NCBI RefSeq assembly: GCF_003478445.1
Contig: NZ_QUET01000007.1
Span: 61,359-125,358 of the forward strand
Origin: Roseburia sp. AM59-24XD
Lineage (GTDB): Bacteria > Bacillota > Clostridia > Lachnospirales > Lachnospiraceae
Reading direction: 5' to 3'
DNA length: 64,000 nucleotides
Shown here piece after piece: positions 8,967-18,070 of this stretch (positions are counted from its first letter, which is position 1; each line of letters begins with the position of its first letter). Below the pieces are notes generated by a model. It ran no database searches, was not told the origin of the DNA, and saw only the letters and a list, made by a program, of their open reading frames with translations. A program made the translations under genes and the position numbers.

Positions 8967-10393
8967 GTGGCAGGAAAGCGCCGTTCCGGCAATGTCGTTA
9001 AAATGAAACGCAAAAATGCAAAGTTTACAGGAGCTTTTTTGGTTCTTTTTGCCATATATGTCCTTTTTCAGGGTGTCATGTCTATGACCAGGGAAAATGT
9101 GTCGATCTACGAGGTTACCGAGAAAAAGATCGCAGACGATAATCTGGTGCGCGGGATCATCCTGCGAAACGAGAAGCTGGTCACAAGCGATCAGGAGGGA
9201 TATATCAATTATTATGTTGCCGACGGAACGAAGGTGGGTGCCAGAACGAAGATCTATTCCATTGACCAGACCGGTCAGATTTATGAAAAGCTGTCCGGAA
9301 CACAGACCGGAGAGGTCAAGCTGACCTCGCAGAACACCAGCGATATCCGCAGTGAGATTGCTGCGTACCGTGCAGCATACAGTACCTCGCATTTTGAAGA
9401 AATCTACAGCTTCAAATATAATCTTGATAACACGATCTCGGAGCTGACCAATGCAAGGCTTTTAGACAATGTAACACAGATCTTAAAGGAGCAGGGCTCA
9501 CAGGGGTCTTTTCAGTTTGGAAGTGCCGGCGAGAGTGGGATCATTTCTTATACATCGGACGGGCTGGAGGCTCTTGACATGAATCATATCACGTCGAAGA
9601 CCTTTGAGAGTACGTCAGATGAGACCAAGCAGCTACGTCAGACAGAATCAGTCAAAGCGGGGACGCCGATCTATCGTCTTGTGACGAATGAGAGCTGGTC
9701 GGTTGTGTTTCCGTTATCGAAGGAGCAGTTCAAAAATATCCAGCAGGATAAGACCGTCACGGTGACGCTGAAGAAGATCCAGGCAAAGGTGACACCGCAG
9801 GTAACCACGTTTACCATGGATGGCGGGTATTATGCCCGGATAGATCTGAAGCGTTATATGATCCAGTATATCAACAACCGTTATATTGATCTGGAGATCA
9901 AAATGAACGATGAGGCGGGATTGAAGATTCCACGGTCTTCCATTTTGAAGAAGAAGTTTTATAAGATCCCGGAAGAGTATGTGGTGAATACACAGAAGGG
10001 AGAGGGTGTCCTTGCGGTAACCTACAAAAAGGACGGGACACCGGAGTATACCGCCCGGTATCCACAGATTTTAAAGATTACCGCGAAGGTAAAGAACAGT
10101 GACGGCGAGATGGTTGATGAGACAACCTGTTATATTTCGGCAGATGCATTTGATGCCGGTTCCGAGATTGCGGATGATACCGCAGGAACCAACAGCTTGC
10201 GCTGACGGAGCTTGCAGAGCTAGACGGCGTGTATTGTTGTAACAAGGGATATTGCGAATTTCGCCCGATCCAGATCGCTTATCAGAATAATGAATACAGC
10301 ATCATCAAGAAGGATACTTCCGGCGGATTGTCGGCGTATGATCACATTATTCTGGATCCTAAGGTGATCCGAGAGGACGACATCATATATTGA
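8967..10393 (+). CDS. HlyD-like membrane-fusion/adaptor protein (frame broken near 10175-10203)
   Basis: Starts at GTG 8967 behind GGAAGGAGGG. It has a basic N-terminus, one membrane segment (about residues 19-38) and a beta-rich region with barrel-sandwich-like and HlyD-like features; the best label is HlyD family adaptor of unknown partner. As read, the frame stops at 10203 after 412 residues, but the next frame continues without a gap as LTELAELDGVYCCNKGYCEF and ends at the stop 10391-10393 with REDDIIY. A single missing base between 10175 and 10203 explains this; the repaired protein has about 475 residues. No ABC ATPase or permease is adjacent. Instead it leads the yggS-sepF-yggT-divIVA cluster, so a role in envelope or division is a reasonable guess, not shown. 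Confidence 0.68.
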
Positions 10394-10420
10394 TACTACA
10401 TTGGGAAAGGACGAATTACC

Positions 10421-11116
10421 ATGATCAAAGATAATTTACAAAATGTCGAAGAAAATATCCGGCAGGCATGTTTACGTTCCGGAAGGGATGTTTCCGAGGT
10501 GACACTGATCAGTGTCAGTAAGACCAAGCCGGTAGAAATGATACAGGAGGCATATGAATACGGAAAGCGCGAGTTCGGTGAGAACAAGGCGCAGGAGCTT
10601 AAGGAGAAGTATGAGGTGCTGCCAAAGGATATTAAATGGCATTTTATCGGTCATCTTCAGACCAATAAGATCAAATATATCATCGGAAGAACCTGCCTGA
10701 TCCATTCGGTTGATTCCCTGCATCTGGCAGAGGCAATCGAGAAGGAATGCGTAAAGCGCAATACCCATGTAGATATTCTGGTGGAGGTCAATGTGGCACA
10801 GGAGGCATCCAAATTCGGTCTCAAGCTGGAGGATACACTCGAGCTTGTCCGTCAGATTTCAAAACTGGAGCATCTGCATATTCGCGGATTGATGACGATA
10901 GCGCCTTTTGTCGAAGATCCGGAAGAAAATCGCAGTATTTTTCGTCAATTAAAGCAATTGTCGGTTGACATTGGAGCTAAAAACATTGATAATGTTGATA
11001 TGAGTGTTCTTTCTATGGGAATGACAGGTGACTATCAGGTTGCCGTAGAGGAAGGTGCGACACATGTTCGTGTCGGCACAGGAATTTTCGGAGAGAGAAA
11101 TTACGATATAAAATAG
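10421..11116 (+). CDS. yggS: YggS/PLPBP family pyridoxal phosphate homeostasis protein
   Basis: PLP-binding protein that buffers vitamin B6 and amino acid pools; no catalytic reaction is firmly known. The 231-residue TIM-barrel protein has the PLP lysine segment SVSKTKP (residues 29-35), FGENKAQEL, WHFIGHLQTNK and the C-terminal phosphate-binding GMTGDYQVAVEEGATHVRVG. ATG 10421 is preceded by GGGAAAGGA. It corresponds to ylmE, the usual first gene of the ylm cluster next to sepF in Gram-positive bacteria. Confidence 0.95.
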   Translation: MIKDNLQNVEENIRQACLRSGRDVSEVTLISVSKTKPVEMIQEAYEYGKREFGENKAQELKEKYEVLPKDIKWHFIGHLQTNKIKYIIGRTCLIHSVDSLHLAEAIEKECVKRNTHVDILVEVNVAQEASKFGLKLEDTLELVRQISKLEHLHIRGLMTIAPFVEDPEENRSIFRQLKQLSVDIGAKNIDNVDMSVLSMGMTGDYQVAVEEGATHVRVGTGIFGERNYDIK

Positions 11117-11143
11117 ATGTGAGAGACATCGGGAGGTAAAGTT

Positions 11144-11725
11144 ATGGCGAATCCATTAGGAAATCTGTTACAGTTATTGAGACTCGGAGACGATGAGGAC
11201 TATGATGACGATTACTATGAGGATGATTTCGAGGACGATATCGATGAGGAGGAAGAGAGAAGTCTTCTGGCGGAAGAGCAGAGACGTCAGAAACGTTCTG
11301 AGCGAAAGAGCAGTCGTCGTTCCGGTTATGATGAGGAGGAAGGGGAGTCCCGTCAGCCGGCGCCGGAGCCAAGAAGAACTTCTGTACGTACAGCATCCAA
11401 TAAGGTAGTTCCGATCCGGACAACTGCCAGGGGGTTAGAGGTATGCATCTGCAAGCCGAAGAATTTTGGGGATTCAACGGATGCGTGTGAGATGCTTCTT
11501 CAGGGGCGTGCTGTTGTGGTCAATCTTGAAGGAATTGACATTATGGAAGCACAGAGGATCATGGATTTCATCTCAGGATGCATTTTTGCAATTTCCGGTA
11601 AAATGCACCAGATCTCAAGATATATCTTTATATTCTCTCCGGAAAATGTTGACATTTCCGGAGATTATCTGGAGCTTTCCAGAGATGATGAGTTTGGGAT
11701 TCCGACACTGAACAAGGAGTTCTAA
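11144..11725 (+). CDS. sepF: Cell division protein SepF
   Basis: FtsZ-bundling membrane anchor of the divisome. It has 193 residues with an N-terminal amphipathic helix (ANPLGNLLQLLRLG) that would bind membrane, then a very acidic linker (about residues 21-45, mostly Asp and Glu), a basic Arg/Ser stretch, and the SepF core from about residue 100 with CICKPKNFGDST, RAVVVNLEGIDIMEAQRIMDF and ISGKMHQISRYIFIFSPENV. ATG 11144 follows GGGAGG. It lies 27 bases after yggS and 1 base before yggT. Confidence 0.95.
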   Translation: MANPLGNLLQLLRLGDDEDYDDDYYEDDFEDDIDEEEERSLLAEEQRRQKRSERKSSRRSGYDEEEGESRQPAPEPRRTSVRTASNKVVPIRTTARGLEVCICKPKNFGDSTDACEMLLQGRAVVVNLEGIDIMEAQRIMDFISGCIFAISGKMHQISRYIFIFSPENVDISGDYLELSRDDEFGIPTLNKEF

Positions 11726-11726
11726 G

Positions 11727-11993
11727 ATGCGGCTGGTTTTTTATACCTTTCAATGTTTTTTCATTGTGCTGGATGTCATCGTTTTGTTGTATCTGCTTCG
11801 CAACATTCTTGTAATGATGCCGTTTGGCAGCAGCATTGTTCGGCTGATCGCCGTTCTAATGACACCCATGTGGTATCCGATGCAGTGGCTGGTGAAGCAT
11901 TCAATCCTGTGCACTGCAAAGTTTGATCTATGTCCGTATCTTTTGATCATAATACTGACTTATTTACAGGAACTTTGTTCCTGTTTCGTATAG
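11727..11993 (+). CDS. YggT family membrane protein (YlmG)
   Basis: An 88-residue protein with two hydrophobic segments separated by the family-like MTPMWYPMQWLVK loop. YggT/YlmG proteins are found beside SepF and are implicated in division or membrane organisation; the biochemical role is unknown. The ATG at 11727 lies one base after the sepF stop, so translation is likely coupled. The S4-domain gene ylmH, which commonly lies between this gene and divIVA in Firmicutes, is not present in the 92-base gap that follows. Confidence 0.82.
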   Translation: MRLVFYTFQCFFIVLDVIVLLYLLRNILVMMPFGSSIVRLIAVLMTPMWYPMQWLVKHSILCTAKFDLCPYLLIIILTYLQELCSCFV

Positions 11994-12085
11994 GTAAGTG
12001 CTCGTAATGTAGCGGAAAACAAGGGTAAAATGATGATTTTGCCATTTATATGAACATTTTATAATTTTCAGAGGAGGTAAATTGT

Positions 12086-14352
12086 ATGCTTACACCGATT
12101 GACATTCAAAATCATGTACTGAAATCCACTATGGGAGGATACAACAAAAAGGAGACAGACGATTTTATTGAATCAATTCAGGTCAGCTATGAACAGCTTT
12201 ATAAGGAGAATAGCGATCTCAAAAAGAAAATCACGACGCTGAGTGAGGGTATCCAGTATTATAAGCAGATGGAGGGGACATTGCAGAAAACACTGGTGCT
12301 TGCTGAGCAGACAGCATCCGAGACGCTGGAGACATCCAAGACTGCGGCAGCGCAGGTTGAGAAGGAGTCCAGAGCAAAGGCTGAGGTAATGCTGCGTGAG
12401 GCAAAATCGCGTGCAGACGGGTTAGTAGCAGATGCACAGGAAAAGGCAAATAAGCTTACAAGAGAGTCTGAGGAGCGTGCGGCTTCTCTGAAGAAGGAGT
12501 CTGAGAAAACTGCTGCCGCATTAAAGCTGGAGTCTGAGACAAAGGCAGAGACGCTGACAAAGGAATCTGAGGAGAGGGCTGCGGCTGTCACAAAGGAGGC
12601 TGAGGAGAAGGCTCAGAAGGTGACAAGCGAGGCACAGGAGAAAGCAGATACACTTGAGAAGGAGTCACAGAAGAAGGCGGACGAGCTTGTTGCAGAAGCT
12701 GAGAAGAAAGCAGACAATATCATGTATAATGCGAAGGAACGTGCAGACCGCATTATGGCAGATACAAAGCAGTCAGCGGATGAAGTGATCAAGGATACAC
12801 GCGAGAAGACAGAGGAGAAATTAGCAGAGTCCGGCAAGCAGATTGCAGAGCTTACCGGTATCGTCAGAAAGCTGATGGGCTGTTATGATGAATATAACAG
12901 CAGTTTAACGATCTTCTGAATAAGCAGTTAGAGCAGTTGCAGGATGAGGATCTGAGCACAGCAGATTTAGAGGAGCTGTTAGAGTCCCAGCAGGTTAAAA
13001 TGGCTGAGGAGCAGGTTGCTGCAAAGCAGAGTGTTGATGATATGGAGGAACACACCAGGGAGCTTGACCTTCCGGTTGAGGACACGGCTCCTGAGAGGAA
13101 AGAGGAAGAAAAGGCTGAGGAGACTGACATTCTTGCAGAGGGGCTTTTAAAAGAGGCAGAAGACAAGGCTTCTGAGGAGGAAACTTCAGGAGAAACTTCT
13201 TCTTTGAATATTGAGACTCCATCCGTTGATGAGGTTGCTTCCGGTATTCATGTTACAGCAGAGGAAGCAGTTGCTTCTTATACGGTACCGGAGGAGACAG
13301 AGGCAGAGAAGTCTGCAGATGATATCCAGTCCAAGTTAGAAGAGATTGATTCCATTGCCGAAGAGGCTTTAAAGGAGATGAAGCAGGAGTCATCTGAGAA
13401 TCCATTTACAGCAGTAAACAACATGCTCGGAACCTCTTATGATGATTTTGTACCGGGACAGACGACAGAGACTGCCGGGGAAGCTTCTTCATCAGAGCAG
13501 GAGACAAAGGAAGCTGAAGAAACACCTGCACCGGTTGTTGCTGAGGCTGAGACGGAGAAGACGGAAGAATCTGTTGCAGACAGCACAGAGACAAAGGAGA
13601 TTCCTCCGACAACAACGGATGAGCTTCCAACTGTTCAGGAGACATACGATGCAGATACCTACGTAACCAATGAGACATACTTTGGTTCTGCGGATAATAT
13701 GACATATTCAATTCCGGATCCTGTTCCGGCAGCAACCACAGAGGAGTCTGTGGAGATTCAGGCTGAGCCGGTCGAGGAGGAAGAGGCAGAGAGTACACCG
13801 GTACATGAGATCCCAATGCCTGACTTTAGTAAATTAGATGCTGTCAGCGAGGAACAGCCGGTTGTACCACATGCTGTTCCAATGCCTGATTTCAGCAAGC
13901 TGGATGCCAAGAAGGAAGAGCCTGATGTGAGTGCTGATCTTGATACGATTGCAGCAGAGGCGATGGCTTCCCTGAATACTGACAGCAGCAAGGAGACAAC
14001 GGATGAGCTTCCAACTGTTCAGGAGACATATGACACAGACACCTATGTAACTAATGAGACATACTTTGGTTCTGCAGATAATATGACATATTCAATTCCG
14101 GATCCGGCACCAAAGACAGAAGAGTCTGCGGAGGATGATTTCGCTGCAGGGATCAGCGGTGTAGATCCAACAGCAAACGGAACAATTCCACAGGCACCGG
14201 GTGAGCTTTTTACCGCACCAAGTGAGTTTGATAATGTTCCGGCCGCAGACGATGAATTTGCAGTAACCAAGCCGGAGGATCCTGCTTCTGAGGTTATGCC
14301 GGAGGAGACAAAGAGTGTGAGTCCATTTACAATGATTGATGCAGAGGAATAA
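12086..14352 (+). CDS. divIVA: DivIVA-domain protein with long acidic repeat-bearing C-terminal extension (frame broken near 12904)
   Basis: The N-terminus MLTPIDIQNHVLKSTMGGYN is the DivIVA membrane-binding domain, followed by a coiled coil (to about residue 265) made of roughly 11-residue units such as KESEEKAAALK. As read, the frame stops at 12917-12919. One base missing in the TTT at 12904-12906 restores YNSSFNDLLNKQLEQLQ, a typical DivIVA coiled-coil end, and the frame then runs to 14352. The repaired protein is about 755 residues, against 160-300 for most DivIVA. The extension is Glu/Thr/Pro-rich and holds a duplicated block (TDELPTVQETYD to TYSIPDP) and two copies of PMPDFSKLDA. DivIVA marks poles and septa; the extension may bind partners there (inference). 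AGGAGG precedes ATG 12086. Confidence 0.8.
13612..14107 (+). repeat. Duplicated 112-bp coding repeat within divIVA extension
   Basis: Bases 13612-13722 and 13996-14107 are near-identical and encode the same block from TTDELPTVQETYD to MTYSIPDP with only a few synonymous and one or two coding differences. Copies are 385 bases apart. Between them lie two further short repeats, each encoding PMPDFSKLDA (about 13817-13845 and 13880-13908). Confidence 0.8.
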
Positions 14353-14389
14353 TACAGATTGGATGAAATATTTCGGCTGCTAATAATTA

Positions 14390-14434
14390 CTGCCAGACCA
14401 GATGCAGTTTCCGCTTTGGTTTGGCAGTTTTTTT
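14390..14434 (+). terminator. Intrinsic terminator after divIVA
   Basis: CTGCCAGACCA (14390-14400) pairs with TGGTTTGGCAG (14417-14427) with one mismatch, followed by seven T residues (14428-14434). Confidence 0.88.
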
Positions 14435-14453
14435 CGGAAAGGAATTTATAAAT

Positions 14454-14972
14454 ATGAAGAAGTATATCAAAGGTATTTTGCTGTTTCTTATACTGTTTGG
14501 AATCGACCAGTGGACCAAAAATGCGGCAACTATATATTTAAAGGGACAGGAGACTAAGAAGGTGTTGGGAGATTTCTTTGTGCTTCGTTACCTGAAAAAT
14601 TACGGTGCTGCATTTGGCATTTTACAAAATAAACAGATATTTCTGATCCTGTTGACTGCTGTGATCTTGGTAATGATCCTGTATGTGTATATTAAGACGC
14701 CGGACACACCGCATTATCGTCTGATCCGTATATTCAGCATTATGCTTGCTGCAGGTGCAATGGGAAATATGTATGACCGCTTTGCGCATCGCTACGTCAT
14801 TGATTTTCTGTATGCAAAGGTGATCGATTTTCCAATCTTTAATGTGGCGGACTGCTACGTTGTTGTATCTGCGGTGGTTCTTGCCATGCTGATCGGATTT
14901 TATTATCAGGAAGAGGATATGGCGGTCTACAAATTTGGCGGGAAAAAAGAAAAAGAAAGCAGTAGTCTGTAA
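14454..14972 (+). CDS. lspA: Signal peptidase II (lipoprotein signal peptidase)
   Basis: Membrane aspartyl protease that removes signal peptides from diacylglyceryl-modified prolipoproteins. The 172-residue protein has four hydrophobic segments and both catalytic Asp motifs: NMYDRF and FNVADCYV. FGIDQWTKNAA near the N-terminus is also typical. The start is ATG 14454; an in-frame TTG at 14421 lies inside the terminator stem and is rejected. A tail of about 25 residues ends in KKEKESSSL. It precedes rluD, the common lspA-rluD pair. Confidence 0.95.
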   Translation: MKKYIKGILLFLILFGIDQWTKNAATIYLKGQETKKVLGDFFVLRYLKNYGAAFGILQNKQIFLILLTAVILVMILYVYIKTPDTPHYRLIRIFSIMLAAGAMGNMYDRFAHRYVIDFLYAKVIDFPIFNVADCYVVVSAVVLAMLIGFYYQEEDMAVYKFGGKKEKESSSL

Positions 14973-15034
14973 CATTACCGGAAATAATGAGAAAAAGTCA
15001 GTCTATATATTTGCAGTAAATGATGAGGAAGAAA

Positions 15035-15967
15035 ATGACAGAAGAACGATATGAATTTACAGTTGCTCCGGAAGAGGAGGGAAGACGTCTGGATGCATAT
15101 CTGGCACAGAAGCTGCCGGATTACTCCAGATCATTCCTACAGAAGAATATTAAAAGCAAAGCAGTTTTGATCAACGGGAAGGCAGCGAAAGCAAGCTATA
15201 AGGTGATGGGACAGGATCAGATCGTGTTTGAGGCACCGGAACCGGTAGAGCCTGCGATTGTACCCGAGAATATTCCACTTGATATTTTATACGAGGATGA
15301 CGATGTGATCGTGATCAATAAACCCAAACAGGTGGTGGTGCATCCGGCACCGGGACATTATACCGGAACAATCGTTAATGCATTAATGTATCACTGTAAG
15401 GATTCCCTTTCAGGGATCAATGGCGTTATGCGTCCGGGAATCGTGCATCGTATCGATCAGGACACAACCGGTGTGATCGTTGCCTGCAAAAACGATTATG
15501 CACATCAGTGCATTGCAGAACAGCTTAAGGAACATTCGATCACGCGAAGGTATCATGCAATCGTACTCGGATCCCTTGCAGAAGATGGTACCGTAGAGGG
15601 GAAGATCGGTCGTCATCCGGTTGACCGCAAGAAGATGGCGATCAATGAAAAAAACGGCAAAGAAGCCGTCACACATTATCATATTCTGGATGAACTCAAT
15701 GGCAAATACACTTATGTGGAATGCCAGCTTGAGACGGGACGCACGCATCAGATCCGTGTGCATATGGCAAGCATTGGTCATCCGATTCTGGGAGATCAGG
15801 TATATGGTCCGCAAAAGTGTCCGTTCCGGTTGACAGGTCAGACCCTGCATGCAAAGGTTCTTGGCTTTATTCATCCAAGAACGAAGGAGTATATGGAATT
15901 TGAGGCACCGCTGCCGGAGTATTTTGAAAAGCTTGTAACACAGCTTTCTGCAAAAAAGAACATATGA
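15035..15967 (+). CDS. rluD: RluD/RluA family 23S rRNA pseudouridine synthase
   Basis: Makes pseudouridine in 23S rRNA, typically in helix 69 for RluD. An N-terminal S4 domain (about residues 10-70, with RRLDAYLAQKLPDYSRS) precedes the catalytic domain with HRIDQDTTG holding the catalytic Asp, HPAPGHYTGTIVNAL, and LETGRTHQIRVHMASIGHPILGD. I choose ATG 15035, which has GAGGAA just upstream; ATGs at 15020 and 15023 lack a ribosome site. Length is about 310 residues, normal for the family. Confidence 0.93.
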   Translation: MTEERYEFTVAPEEEGRRLDAYLAQKLPDYSRSFLQKNIKSKAVLINGKAAKASYKVMGQDQIVFEAPEPVEPAIVPENIPLDILYEDDDVIVINKPKQVVVHPAPGHYTGTIVNALMYHCKDSLSGINGVMRPGIVHRIDQDTTGVIVACKNDYAHQCIAEQLKEHSITRRYHAIVLGSLAEDGTVEGKIGRHPVDRKKMAINEKNGKEAVTHYHILDELNGKYTYVECQLETGRTHQIRVHMASIGHPILGDQVYGPQKCPFRLTGQTLHAKVLGFIHPRTKEYMEFEAPLPEYFEKLVTQLSAKKNI

Positions 15968-16023
15968 TATTTTTCGGATGATGAAGCTGCGAGCAAATCA
16001 GACCTCTCTGTACTTACGTGATC

Positions 16024-16400
16024 TACACATGTAGAACGGGCCTGAAAAGTGATATAAGCGACATATATGGTTGATTAAAATAGTTTTGTTGGCACTGTAA
16101 AATAATAATTTATCATGTGCATATTCAAATCTGGAATGATGCATATTAACATAATTCTACATCTGTAGCATGTTTGTAATACAACAGTAAGACAAAATAC
16201 AAATTCGAAAATCGATATCGCTTGGTGTAAATAAAATGTAATATACTTAATTTTTGTGCAAAGTGAATTAAAATGCATGTAATTTTTTAGACATATTCCC
16301 GTTGACGAAAGACTTCTAAGTGAGTAGAATAAAAGCAGACTGGGTATGATTGGAATGACATAGCTGTAGAATGCAATTGCAAAATGAGAACACAATTGTA
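16024..16400. promoter_or_regulatory. Three BlaI-like operator candidates (TACA-N2-TGTA) upstream of blaI
   Basis: The 500-base gap before the BlaI gene contains TACACATGTA (16024-16033), TACATCTGTA (16158-16167) and a one-mismatch copy CACAATTGTA (16391-16400). BlaI/MecI repressors bind inverted TACA/TGTA half-sites separated by two bases, so these are likely operators, the last between promoter and gene for autoregulation. Assignment is by motif only. Apart from these sites, the promoter at 16302 and AT-rich DNA, I see no gene between 15968 and 16468. Confidence 0.5.
16302..16330 (+). promoter_or_regulatory. Probable promoter of the BlaI-type regulator
   Basis: TTGACG (16302-16307) and TAGAAT (16325-16330) are spaced by 17 bases, 139 bases ahead of the ATG. 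The third operator candidate lies 61 bases downstream of the -10 box. Confidence 0.6.
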
Positions 16401-16468
16401 GAAAACGTGTACCCTTTTTCTGTTAATGACATTATTATGGGGGTTACTTTGAAACTGGAGGATAATTC

Positions 16469-16834
16469 ATGAAAGAGATACGTTTACATGAAGGTGAATT
16501 AAATGTTATGGAGCTTTTATGGTCTAATAAGGCACTGGCTGCCAGAGATATTTCCAAGATCATCAAGGAATATATCGGCTGGGAAAAAAACACAACCTAT
16601 ACGGTGATCAAACGTCTGATTGATAAAGGCGCAATCACCAGAGAAGATCCGGGCTTTATCTGTCGTGCCAATATTACAAAGAGAAAGATTCAGGAAATTG
16701 AAACAAAGGCATTGCTGAATCAGATGTATAACGGATCGTTGGAGAACTTTATTCAGTCATATCTTGCAAATCAGAAGTTTAGCGAGTCAGAACGCAACGA
16801 ACTTCAAAAGCTTTTATCCGGGCAGGGCAGATAG
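16469..16834 (+). CDS. BlaI/MecI/CopY family winged-helix repressor
   Basis: Dimeric DNA-binding repressor, 121 residues. The N-terminal winged helix shows EGELNVMELLWSNKALAARDI and NTTYTVIKRLIDKGAI, the classic BlaI pattern, followed by a helical dimerisation region (about residues 80-115). BlaI is usually encoded beside BlaR1, a membrane sensor protease that cleaves it; none is present here and the gene has its own promoter and terminator, so it is an orphan. Targets are unknown, but putative operators lie upstream. AGGA of CTGGAGGATAATTC is the ribosome site. Confidence 0.88.
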   Translation: MKEIRLHEGELNVMELLWSNKALAARDISKIIKEYIGWEKNTTYTVIKRLIDKGAITREDPGFICRANITKRKIQEIETKALLNQMYNGSLENFIQSYLANQKFSESERNELQKLLSGQGR

Positions 16835-16851
16835 TAGTATCTGTCTTTTTT
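16826..16851 (+). terminator. Intrinsic terminator after the BlaI gene
   Basis: GGCAGATA (16826-16833) pairs with TATCTGTC (16838-16845), one G-T pair, followed by six T residues. The left arm overlaps the stop codon region. Confidence 0.8.
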
Positions 16852-16970
16852 AAATCACTCTCTTGGATAAACTCCAGTTTTTCAAATAGAGCTTGCCGGT
16901 TTAAGCCCAATATGATACAATATGGCTACGGCGTTATTATTTTAATAAGACTTATAAGGAGTTGTTATTT

Positions 16971-18036
16971 ATGGGAACATCCAACGTACAGACATATCAT
17001 CAGAGTACATCGAATCAGAATACTGTGAAGCTGCGCGAGCTGTTAAAGACAATGCCGTCTTTCTGCAGGGATTATTTTCGCGGAATTGAACCGACTACCA
17101 CAGCAAAGACACGGATTGGTTACGGGTATGATATTCGTACCTTTTTCCGTTTCCTGCTGTCTGAGAATCCGTCTTTTAAGAACGCACAGATGACGGATAT
17201 CTGTCTTAGTGATCTGGATCAGCTCCGGCCGGTGGATATTGAAGAATATCTGGAATATCTCAAATATTATACCTATGATGGTCAGGTGTTTACGAATGAT
17301 GAACGAGGCATTAAGCGCAAGTTTGCTTCGTTAAGAAGCTTTTTTCTGTATTATCAGAAGCGGGATCTGTTGCGCCATAATCCAACGGTTGTGGTCGATA
17401 TGCCTAAGCTTCATGACCGGGAAATTATCCGGCTGGATGCCGACGAAGTCAGTGATCTTTTAGAGCTTGTTGAGCATGGAGGAGATCATTTGTCCGGCAT
17501 GAAAAAGGTCTATTATGAGAAAAATAAGCAGAGAAATATTGCGATTTTTACATTGTTTCTTGGAACGGGGATTCGTGTTTCGGAGTGTGTCGGACTTGAT
17601 ATTGAGGATGTTGATTTTAAGAATAACCGTATCCGGATCATTCGGAAAGGCGGCAAGGAGGAATATGTTTATTTTGGCGAGGAGGTTGCCACTGCGTTGA
17701 AAAGCTATATTACTGAGGAACGTGTTCACGTTAAGCCCAGGGAAGGTCATGAACATGCCCTCTTCTATTCGATACAGAAGAGACGCATCAGTGTGCAGGC
17801 GATCGAAAATCTGGTGAATGAATATACTTCTCAGATCACTTCTTTTAAGCATATTACACCGCATAGCTGCGCAGTACCTATGGCACGGCACTTTATCAGC
17901 AGACCGGTGATATTTATCTTGTGGCAGAGGTTCTGGGGCACAATGACGTTAATACCACCAGAAAGCATTATGCGGCAATGGATGATGAACAGAAACGAAG
18001 TGCGGCTGATGCAGTGACGCTGCATAAAAACGGTGA
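16971..18036 (+). CDS. Tyrosine recombinase/XerC-like integrase (frame broken at about 17865 and about 18029)
   Basis: Site-specific recombinase with an N-terminal SAM-like DNA-binding domain (about residues 15-135) and a catalytic domain. Visible active-site segments are GTGIRVSECVGLD (first Arg), then, after correcting the frame, PHKLRSTYGTALY (HxxR box) and LGHNDVNTTRKHYA (second His and nucleophile Tyr). As read, the frame breaks at the TAG of CATAGCTG (17862-17869); one missing A restores CATAAGCTG. A second missing A in the A-run 18026-18030 gives the natural end HKKR and a stop at 18034-18036, just before the terminator. ATG 16971 follows AAGGAG. There are no phage genes nearby, so a chromosomal Xer-type role is more likely than a prophage integrase. 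Confidence 0.72.
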
Positions 18037-18065
18037 TATCTTTTATCTGCTAAAAATATCACCGT
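18030..18065 (-). terminator. Bidirectional terminator between recombinase and amidase
   Basis: ACGGTGATAT (18030-18039) and ATATCACCGT (18056-18065) are perfect complements. On the minus strand it is followed by TTTTT, six bases beyond the amidase stop codon. Confidence 0.85.
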
Positions 18066-18070
18066 ACTTC

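Noticed and set aside
10175..10210. Programmed -1 frameshift in the HlyD-like gene
   Set aside because: There is no slippery heptamer or downstream structure, and many unrelated genes in this window show the same kind of break, so error is simpler.
13612..14107. CRISPR-like or mobile repeat
   Set aside because: The copies are in frame inside divIVA, too long and only two; they are protein domain duplications.
16971..18036. Tyrosine recombinase as sign of a prophage or integrative element
   Set aside because: No phage, conjugation or attachment-site repeats are seen around it; neighbours are housekeeping genes.
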